Shown here: positions 1 through 4,660 of the stretch, piece by piece
Layout: each line of letters starts with the position of its first letter
Numbering within the stretch: position 1 is the first letter of the stretch
Assembly (NCBI GenBank): GCA_030591195.1
Contig: JAUVBO010000119.1
Coordinates: forward strand, 1-7,225
From: Pseudomonadota bacterium
Lineage (GTDB): Bacteria > Myxococcota > Polyangia > GCA-2747355 > JACKDQ01
Reading direction: 5' to 3'
DNA: 7,225 nt
The notes under the pieces: generated by a model
Databases searched by the model: none
What the model was told of the DNA's origin: nothing
What the model saw: the letters and a program-made list of their open reading frames with translations, nothing else
Translations under genes and position numbers: made by a program

Positions 1-154
1 CGCGATCTGGGTCCTGGTCGGCGCCCGAGCACGCCGCCGTGGCGTCAGCCCCTCGCTCGGCGCTCGCGATCTGGGTCCTGGTCGGCGCCCGAGCACGCCG
101 CCGTGGCGTCAGCCCCTCGCTCGGCGCTCGCGATCTGGGTCCTGGTCGGCGCCC
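1..154. repeat. 64-bp direct tandem repeat, about 2.4 copies
   Basis: The unit beginning CGCGATCTGGGTCCTGG is present at 1-64, again at 65-128, and its first 26 bases recur at 129-154, after which the sequence diverges (TCGCCG instead of GAGCAC). By eye the copies are identical. Because 64 is not a multiple of three, each copy shifts the reading frame. The unit contains the GTG (39 in copy 1, 103 in copy 2) and first codons of the downstream gene, so only the second copy's GTG reads into the long ORF. Perfect identity at the very start of the window fits either a recent tandem duplication or an assembler loop at a contig end; the latter seems at least as likely. Confidence 0.9.
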
Positions 155-1179
155 TCGCCGTGGTCGGCCTGGGCGCCCTCGGCGTCGGGCTGTACCTAGC
201 GCTCGGTGAGGACGAAGGAAGAGAAGGGACCCAGCGCGACCGCCGCGCGGACGGCCGCCGACCGCAGCAGCCAGGCCCCCGCGAGGGTCTGCTGCGGTTC
301 GCCCCACCGGGCGCCGATCTGATCGCGCGGCTTCACCCCCGCCGGATGTTCGAGATCCCCGGCTTCCGAGCCGGATGGCAGGCCCACCTACCGTCCACCG
401 CCAAGTTGATGCTGAGCCACACCGGGACCAGGCCGGAGCTGATCGACGAGATGCTGATCGTCGCACCGAAGATCCCGCCGGAGGCCTGGCAAGGCGGTGG
501 CAACGAGGTCCCTTCCGCCGTCGCCATCGCCGGGGTCGATCCCGCCCGCCTGACCGGACTGCTCGCCGAGCAGGGGTGGGCTCACGCGACCAGCGGTGAG
601 GTGGAGCTCTGGCAGCGGGGCGAGGTCGCGGCGGCCAAGGTCGGAGACCGGTCGGTGCTGGCGGGCCAGCTCCCGGCGGTCAAGGCCGCGCTCGCGGCGC
701 GGGCGCTCGCTGGTGCCAATCGCGCCGAGGCCGCCGCGGTGGACCGGATCCTCGCCTCGGTCGCCGGCCAGGTCCCGCTGTTTGCCGGGCTGCTGCGCCT
801 GGCCCCCGGTCGCCGCGCCGCAGCGGCAGCGAGGCTCGAGCTAGACGCCACCGACATCGTCTGCCTCGCCGCCGGCGCCGAGCGACAGGACGGGGTCTGG
901 ATCCTCCGCGGCGCCCTGCGGACCACCGCCGGCTCGGCCGACAAGGCCCGGGGCGCGCTGGTCGCCCTGCGTGACAAGCTCGCTCGCAGCGAGCCAGCCA
1001 CCAGCGTGCCCGCCCTGCGCAGCGCGCTCGCAGCGATCGCGATCGCGACGGTCGGCGACGACCTGGCGACGGTCTCGCTGCGGCTGACTCACGCCGAGCT
1101 GGAGCGGCTGGTGCTCGCCGCGCAGCGCCGAGCGGGAGGGCACGCTGGCGATCTGCTCGGCGAGCGGCCTTCGCGGTGA
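103..1179 (+). CDS. Membrane-anchored protein of unknown function, 358 aa
   Basis: I do not recognise the family. A short N-terminus (residues 1-8) is followed by one strongly hydrophobic Ala/Leu/Val/Gly-rich segment at about 9-34, then a charged Arg/Gln/Pro-rich linker (about 36-62) and a soluble, probably periplasmic, domain of about 290 residues. That domain has an Ala/Leu/Arg-rich alternating helix and strand pattern, with stretches such as PSAVAIAGVDPARL and VGDRSVLAGQLPAVKAAL that resemble repeated ferredoxin-like modules in large secreted proteins of Planctomycetes and Myxococcota; this resemblance is an impression only. No catalytic motif is visible. The GTG start is tentative: it lies in the 64-bp repeat, has no clear Shine-Dalgarno sequence, and the frame stays open to base 1. 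It is preferred because it gives a short leader before the membrane anchor. The gene ends 20 nt before the stop of the convergent 251-aa membrane protein gene. Confidence 0.7.
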   Translation: MASAPRSALAIWVLVGALAVVGLGALGVGLYLALGEDEGREGTQRDRRADGRRPQQPGPREGLLRFAPPGADLIARLHPRRMFEIPGFRAGWQAHLPSTAKLMLSHTGTRPELIDEMLIVAPKIPPEAWQGGGNEVPSAVAIAGVDPARLTGLLAEQGWAHATSGEVELWQRGEVAAAKVGDRSVLAGQLPAVKAALAARALAGANRAEAAAVDRILASVAGQVPLFAGLLRLAPGRRAAAAARLELDATDIVCLAAGAERQDGVWILRGALRTTAGSADKARGALVALRDKLARSEPATSVPALRSALAAIAIATVGDDLATVSLRLTHAELERLVLAAQRRAGGHAGDLLGERPSR

Positions 1180-1196
1180 GGCGTCTTCGCGGTGAG
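1169..1196. repeat. 12-bp direct repeat across the convergent gene ends
   Basis: CTTCGCGGTGAG occurs at 1169-1180 and again at 1185-1196, separated by GCGT. The first copy contains the TGA stop (1177-1179) of the 358-aa gene; the second lies in the 20-nt gap before the stop of the convergent gene. I see no hairpin plus T-run here, so it is not an obvious terminator. It is probably a small slippage duplication. Confidence 0.6.
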
Positions 1197-1199
1197 CTG

Positions 1200-1955
1200 T
1201 CAGCGAGACCCCAACGGCTCGTCGCGCGCGAGGAAGCGCAGGGTGAAGCGACCGAGCAGGTGCGCCTGGGCCAGCGGGATCCAGAGGACCAGCATCTGCC
1301 CCATCACCGGGGCAGCCAGCGGGATCGGCACCGCCCGCTGGAAAGCGCGAGCCACCGTATCGACGGTGAACAGCACCACGGTGAGCAGACAGAGCGAGGC
1401 GAAGGTCCGCAGGTAGTCGCCAGCAGCGCCGCGGAGCGTTCGCAGCCCGAACGTCGGATCGAGGTGCCACAGGGTGCGCCGACGGACCACCGTCGTCACC
1501 AGGGCCGCCGGCAGGTAGAGCTGCACCAAGCCAAGGGCGAGCAGCGCTGCCGGCTGGGGCATGCGAAACAGCGCGCTCGGCCGGCACTCGAACCGCCGCA
1601 GGAACGCCTCGAGGCCCACCACCCGGTCGGCGGCGAAGAGGACCGCGATCCAGTAGTAAAGGCTGACCGGCGCCAGCCGAAGCAGCGGTCCGATCAGCGT
1701 GTCCCAGGTGTCCCGGTAGTCCCGGCGCTGGGGCAACCTCATCGAGCCGGTGGCCGTCTTGTGCAGCACCAGGTAGAAGTAGACCGATGGTAGGGCCCGA
1801 GCCAGGGGCGTGGCGAGTTCCGGCGCGCTCCACGGGAGGGTCGCGAGCCAGTCGAGGACACTGACGACCAGCGCCAGCGTCGCCACCGCGAGCAGGCTCT
1901 CGATGTGGATCGCGTAGCGCAGCGCGCGCGTCAGCTGTGTCGGCTCACCGGGCAC
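1200..1955 (-). CDS. Multi-span integral membrane protein of unknown function, 251 aa
   Basis: This is a polytopic inner-membrane protein with about five or six hydrophobic segments, at roughly residues 18-37, 52-65, 87-109, 134-157, 184-203 and 212-235. A conserved-looking polar loop (HKTATGSMRLPQRRDYRDTWD, about 65-85) follows the second segment, and a loop containing HLDPTFGLRTLRGAAGDYL lies before the fifth. That arrangement resembles multi-pass membrane modules common in Myxococcota, but I cannot name a family with confidence. There are no transporter, protease or enzyme motifs. The start is GTG at 1953-1955, which overlaps the TGA of the upstream 158-aa gene by 11 nt and implies translational coupling. 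It is the last gene of the minus-strand operon and converges on the 358-aa gene. A function coupled to the preceding membrane protein is an inference from this overlap. Confidence 0.82.
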   Translation of the reverse strand: MPGEPTQLTRALRYAIHIESLLAVATLALVVSVLDWLATLPWSAPELATPLARALPSVYFYLVLHKTATGSMRLPQRRDYRDTWDTLIGPLLRLAPVSLYYWIAVLFAADRVVGLEAFLRRFECRPSALFRMPQPAALLALGLVQLYLPAALVTTVVRRRTLWHLDPTFGLRTLRGAAGDYLRTFASLCLLTVVLFTVDTVARAFQRAVPIPLAAPVMGQMLVLWIPLAQAHLLGRFTLRFLARDEPLGSR

Positions 1956-2421
1956 CAGGGATGCTCTGCAGCGCAGCCAGCAGATCCTGCAGGTACTTGC
2001 GAGCCATCGGGTCGAGGCGCATCACCAGGGTCTGGGTGCTGGCCATCTGCTCGTAGATCTGCTTGAGCCGTGGGCGGTGCTTCTTGGCGATCCGCTTGCG
2101 CGCCGCGACGACCAGCGACCGCGCGGTGGCGAGGTGCTGGCTGGCGAGCCCGTAGTTGTTGGCTTGGAGCTCCACCAAGGCGCGGAGCAGCGCCGCCTTG
2201 GTCAACAGCAGCTGACGGCCCAGCTGTGCCTTCGCGACCTTCCCTTGGCAGTCAGCGCGCTCTTCCTTGAGCGTCAGCTCGGTCGTCTCAGCGCGTTGCT
2301 TGGCCGCCTTGGCCACCGCCGCCAGGTCGCCCTTGCCCGAGTAGCCGACGACCAAGCCGATGACTAGCCCGAGGACCAGCGCCCCACCAACGGCGATCAC
2401 CACCTTGAGCAGATCGCTCAT
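1945..2421 (-). CDS. Single-span membrane protein with cytoplasmic or periplasmic helical domain, 158 aa
   Basis: I do not recognise the family. The N-terminus has one transmembrane helix at about residues 5-27 that is rich in small residues (Gly at 12, 13, 18, 22, 26), a pattern that can favour helix packing. A Lys/Glu/Ala-rich stretch (about 30-65) with coiled-coil character follows, with a single Cys at 58, and then a largely helical region to the end (about 68-155) with several basic residues (RKRIAKKHRPRLK, about 108-120). There is no cleavable signal peptide or lipobox. The ATG at 2419-2421 begins one base after the pgeF TAG stop. The nearest Shine-Dalgarno-like GGAGG is 25 nt upstream, too far for normal use, so expression probably depends on coupling to pgeF translation. 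Its 3' end overlaps the 251-aa membrane protein gene, and the two are likely partners. Confidence 0.82.
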   Translation of the reverse strand: MSDLLKVVIAVGGALVLGLVIGLVVGYSGKGDLAAVAKAAKQRAETTELTLKEERADCQGKVAKAQLGRQLLLTKAALLRALVELQANNYGLASQHLATARSLVVAARKRIAKKHRPRLKQIYEQMASTQTLVMRLDPMARKYLQDLLAALQSIPGAR

Positions 2422-2422
2422 G

Positions 2423-3235
2423 CTATTGATTTATCATACTTGCGCGCCTCCGAGCAAAGCCGATCACGCTCAGCTGGCGTCCGGCCTGTCCGCCGTCCCG
2501 GCGGTAGGAGAAAAACAGGTCTGCCCGGCAGGCGGTGCAGAGGTCGACCGTGGTCACGGCGGCCGCGGACAAGCCCACCCGCATCAGGATCCGCCGCGCC
2601 GCGAGGCGAAGGTCGACATGGGGGCGCCCCGGCCGCGAGGCCACCGCCCCCTCCAGATGGGCGAAGCGCCCGGCGACCTCCGGCGAGACCTCGTAGCAGT
2701 CGGGGCAGACGCTCGGGCCGATGGCCGCTCGCAGCGAGGCCGGCTGGCTGCCGAAGCGCCGCTGCATCTCCGCCACGGTCGCCTCGAGCACGCCGCCGAC
2801 CAGCCCCCGCCAGCCGGCGTGGGCAGCGGCCACGACCCGGCGCTCGACGTCACAGAGCAGCACCGGCACGCAGTCGGCGGTCTGCACGGCGACGAAGATC
2901 CCGACCTCGGCGGAGATCAGCGCGTCGGCCTCGATCTGGGCAACCTGCCCGGGGGCAACCCCTCGCTCGACCGCGACCACTCGCGCCGAGTGAACCTGCC
3001 GCACGCGAAACAACGACCGGGTGCCGCAGCCGACGCGAGCGGCGAGGCGTGCGGTGTCGCCGGCGACGTCGTCCGGATCACCGGCGAAGTCGAGATCGCC
3101 GCTGACGCCGCCGCACCTGGTGCTGAAGGCGTGCGCGCAGCCCAACGACCGCGCCTGCACCAGGCCTGGCTCACCAGGCTCGAGGTCCAGTCGGTAGGGC
3201 CCTGGCCCTTCGGGTGGCTCAGCTGCCGCGGTCAT
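2423..3235 (-). CDS. pgeF: PgeF (YfiH, DUF152): peptidoglycan editing factor / purine nucleoside phosphorylase-type protein, 270 aa
   Basis: This is a member of the YfiH/DUF152 family (annotated in the past as a multicopper polyphenol oxidase, laccase). In E. coli the protein is reported to remove L-Ser wrongly attached in place of L-Ala on UDP-MurNAc precursors, and family members have purine nucleoside phosphorylase or adenosine deaminase activity. Conserved family motifs are present in order: RQVHSARV (residues 79-86), QTADCVPVLL (118-127), AAAHAGWRG (136-144), AIGPSVCPDCYEV (171-183) and the C-terminal CTACRADLFFSYRRDGG (233-249). The expected metal ligands His82, Cys122 and His139 are all present. 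The frame is open upstream to 3397, but I chose ATG at 3233-3235: the extension reads through rluD and has Cys/Arg-rich non-family composition, a purine-rich GGGGGAG lies 3 nt before this ATG, and the length fits the family. It overlaps the rluD end by 17 nt, the same gene pair as E. coli rluD-yfiH. Confidence 0.95.
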   Translation of the reverse strand: MTAAAEPPEGPGPYRLDLEPGEPGLVQARSLGCAHAFSTRCGGVSGDLDFAGDPDDVAGDTARLAARVGCGTRSLFRVRQVHSARVVAVERGVAPGQVAQIEADALISAEVGIFVAVQTADCVPVLLCDVERRVVAAAHAGWRGLVGGVLEATVAEMQRRFGSQPASLRAAIGPSVCPDCYEVSPEVAGRFAHLEGAVASRPGRPHVDLRLAARRILMRVGLSAAAVTTVDLCTACRADLFFSYRRDGGQAGRQLSVIGFARRRASMINQ

Positions 3236-4220
3236 CGTCTCCCCCACCAGCGCCGCCGGGGTCGAGCGCGCGCACCAGCCGCCGCATGTCGTCTGGCAGC
3301 GGCGAGACAAACCGCAACCACTGGTCGCTCTCCGGGTGGGTGAAGCCCAGCACGTGGGCGTGCAACGCCTGGCGGCCGAGCTGCTTTCCAGCGCCACGCA
3401 GGCCGAGGTCGGCTGGCGGTCGGCCGTACTGGGGATCGCCGACCACCGGGTGGCCCGCGTCGGCGAAATGGACCCGGACCTGGTGGGTCCGGCCGGTCTC
3501 CAGCTGGGCCTCGACCAGCGCAGCGCCAGCGAGACGCCTGACCACGCGGTAGTGAGTCACTGCCCGCCGGCCGCGCTCGCAGCGGCTGGTGAATCGTTTT
3601 CGATCAGTCGGGTGGCGGCCGTGCAGCGTGTCGAAGATGCCACGCGCCGCCGGCGAGGAGCCGACGACCACGGCGAGATACCGTCGCTCGATGCTGTGGG
3701 CGGCGAACTGCTCGGCGAGGCCCCGGTGTGCCAGGTCGGTCTTGGTCGCCACCATCACACCGCTGGTCAGCCGGTCGAGGCGGTGGACGATGCCGGGCCG
3801 CAGCTTGCCCCCCACGCCCGAGAGCTGGCCGTCGCAGTGAGCGAGCAGCGCGCCGACGAGGGTACCCCGGCGATGCCCCGCTGCTGGGTGGACCACCATC
3901 CCGGCCGCCTTGTCGAGGACGATCAGCTGCTCGTCCTCGTAGAGCACCGCGAGCGGGATCGCCTCGGGCTCGACGTCGTCAGGCTCGGGTGGCGGCGGGG
4001 TGTAGCTTACCCGGTCGCCGGCCCTGAGCCGACGCGACGGCCGCGCCGCCTCGCCGTTGACGTGACAGTGCCCGCTGACGAGGTGTTGCTTGATCTGCGA
4101 TCGCGAGCGTCGCAGCTGTCGGGCCGCAAGGTACTGATCTACCCGCTGGCCAGCCTCCTGCTCGGCAACGACCAGCTCGTAGCTGGAGGCGGCGCTGCTA
4201 TCGGGGATCCGGGCCACCAC
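3219..4220 (-). CDS. rluD: RluD/RluA-family 23S rRNA pseudouridine synthase, 333 aa
   Basis: This enzyme isomerises specific uridines to pseudouridine. For RluD the targets are in helix 69 of 23S rRNA (1911/1915/1917 in E. coli). An N-terminal S4 RNA-binding domain (about residues 20-73, with QRVDQYLAARQLRRSRSQIK) is followed by the catalytic domain (about 90-315). The active-site motif HRLDRLTSG (146-154) supplies the catalytic Asp149. Other family signatures are VLDKAAGMVVHP (101-112), GRHPTDRKRF (201-210), ETGRTHQVRVH (241-251), GDPQYG (261-266) and QALHAH (285-290). The Leu after LDR, where many RluD proteins have an acidic residue, is a known variant in the wider family. The C-terminal tail is Gly/Asp-rich, and its codons carry the ribosome-binding site of pgeF. 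GTG at 4218-4220 is the first ATG or GTG after the upstream in-frame stop, 14 nt beyond the 92-aa gene's stop. Exact uridine specificity (RluD versus RluC or RluA) is inferred from the S4 domain and pairing with pgeF. Confidence 0.94.
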   Translation of the reverse strand: MVARIPDSSAASSYELVVAEQEAGQRVDQYLAARQLRRSRSQIKQHLVSGHCHVNGEAARPSRRLRAGDRVSYTPPPPEPDDVEPEAIPLAVLYEDEQLIVLDKAAGMVVHPAAGHRRGTLVGALLAHCDGQLSGVGGKLRPGIVHRLDRLTSGVMVATKTDLAHRGLAEQFAAHSIERRYLAVVVGSSPAARGIFDTLHGRHPTDRKRFTSRCERGRRAVTHYRVVRRLAGAALVEAQLETGRTHQVRVHFADAGHPVVGDPQYGRPPADLGLRGAGKQLGRQALHAHVLGFTHPESDQWLRFVSPLPDDMRRLVRALDPGGAGGGDDDRGS

Positions 4221-4234
4221 GGCCCTGCCCGGCC

Positions 4235-4513
4235 CTACCAGATCTTGGACTTGATGTGGGCCTTCGACTTGATCAGCACGTCGACGATCGCCCGGTTGTA
4301 GATGTTCTTCCGATAGATGTCCTGGGTGACCCGGCTCTTGAACAGCTCCCGGCCCTCCTCGATCTCCTCGGCCATTACGTTGAAGAGGTTGTCGTGCTCT
4401 ATCCCCTCGACGATCTTGTCCTCGTGATAGAGGCTAAGGTCAGAGGCGATCGCCCGGGCGAGGCTCCGCGCACGCTCGGGCTTATCGATGGGCTGGCGAC
4501 GGGGTGGCGGCAT
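4235..4513 (-). CDS. Small soluble helical protein of unknown function, 92 aa
   Basis: A short basic, proline-containing N-terminus (MPPPRRQPIDKPERAR) precedes a mostly helical body. ARSLARAIASDLSLY (15-29) and AEEIEEGRELFKSRV (48-62) resemble a small module that I believe recurs in deltaproteobacterial hypothetical proteins, but I cannot name it. The C-terminal third is Ile/Lys/Asn-rich (RKNIYNRAIVDVLIKSK), noticeably less GC-driven in composition than neighbouring proteins, which argues for selection on the protein sequence. There is no membrane segment or known catalytic motif. The start is well supported: ATG at 4511-4513 with GGAG at 4521-4524, spaced 7 nt. It is the first gene of the minus-strand operon, 14 nt before rluD, and sits just downstream of the consensus-like promoter. 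A role with the ribosome or rRNA is possible from context only. Confidence 0.85.
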   Translation of the reverse strand: MPPPRRQPIDKPERARSLARAIASDLSLYHEDKIVEGIEHDNLFNVMAEEIEEGRELFKSRVTQDIYRKNIYNRAIVDVLIKSKAHIKSKIW

Positions 4514-4520
4514 TAGCTCG

Positions 4521-4524
4521 CTCC
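4521..4524 (-). promoter_or_regulatory. Ribosome-binding site of the 92-aa gene
   Basis: On the minus strand GGAG is followed by CGAGCTA and then ATG, a 7-nt spacing typical of a good Shine-Dalgarno site. It fixes the first start codon of the operon. Confidence 0.7.
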
Positions 4525-4555
4525 GGATCTACAGTGGTCCCGCAAGTACCCAAGC

Positions 4556-4582
4556 TTTATCAGAAAACAGCACCTCTGTCAA
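4556..4582 (-). promoter_or_regulatory. Putative housekeeping-sigma promoter for the minus-strand operon
   Basis: Read on the minus strand, a perfect TTGACA -35 hexamer (4577-4582) is followed after 15 nt by GATAAA (4556-4561), which matches four of six -10 consensus positions; TAAAGC at 17-nt spacing is a weaker alternative. The surrounding AT-rich patch stands out in this GC-rich window. Transcription would begin near 4549, giving a leader of about 35 nt that includes the GGAG site. The 15-nt spacer is shorter than ideal, so the -10 assignment is uncertain, while the -35 is convincing. Confidence 0.55.
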
Positions 4583-4585
4583 AAA

Positions 4586-4601
4586 GACTGCCCGGGCGGT
4601 C
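4586..4601. promoter_or_regulatory. Near-perfect 16-bp palindrome in the divergent promoter region, candidate operator
   Basis: GACTGCCCGGGCGGTC reads as an inverted repeat with a single mismatched pair (T4589 against G4598). It lies 3 nt upstream of the operon's TTGACA box and about 60 bp before the start of the divergent 598-aa gene, a usual place for a dimeric regulator site shared by divergent genes. No T-run follows on either strand, so a terminator is unlikely. The binding protein is unknown. Confidence 0.4.
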
Positions 4602-4620
4602 GGGGAAAAGCCGAGCGACT

Positions 4621-4647
4621 TTGCTCGTCTTCGCGACTGTGCTAATG
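4621..4647 (+). promoter_or_regulatory. Weak candidate promoter for the 598-aa gene
   Basis: TTGCTC (4621-4626) and CTAATG (4642-4647), spaced 15 nt, loosely match -35 and -10 boxes. If real, transcription would start only a few bases before ATG 4661, which would agree with the absence of a clear Shine-Dalgarno sequence there. Both hexamers are poor matches, and TTGCTC overlaps the right arm of a 5-bp inverted repeat (CGAGC 4612-4616, GCTCG 4623-4627). Confidence 0.25.
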
Positions 4648-4660
4648 ACAGGCACCAGCC

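Noticed and set aside
146..154. Nonsense or frameshift truncation of the 358-aa gene caused by the 64-bp repeat
   Set aside because: The frame from GTG 103 is continuous through the end of the repeat; only upstream context is affected, so the gene is not broken within the window.
1..154. CRISPR array
   Set aside because: The 64-bp units are directly abutting with no unique spacers between them.
841..1833. 330-codon minus-strand frame running across the 1180-1199 gene boundary
   Set aside because: It spans two better-supported genes, is rich in Ala/Gly/Pro/Arg without motifs and starts inside the 251-aa membrane protein gene.
2360..3343. 327-codon plus-strand frame opposite pgeF
   Set aside because: pgeF has all family motifs and metal ligands; the opposite frame has low-complexity His/Arg/Gly/Asp composition and no ribosome-binding site.
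3236..3397. 54-residue N-terminal extension of PgeF in the same frame
   Set aside because: It is Cys/Arg/Ser/Thr-rich, unlike PgeF proteins, lies inside rluD, and a purine-rich site supports ATG 3235 instead.
3774..3786. HRLDRLTSG in place of HRLDKDTSG in the pseudouridine synthase, as loss of activity
   Set aside because: The catalytic Asp is intact, and the LDRLTSG form is known in active members of the wider family.
3336..4301. 321-codon plus-strand frame opposite rluD
   Set aside because: It is a shadow of the rluD gene, which has a complete catalytic motif set.
4586..4601. Palindrome as an intrinsic terminator
   Set aside because: No T-run follows it on either strand, and it lies between divergent start codons where no transcript should end.
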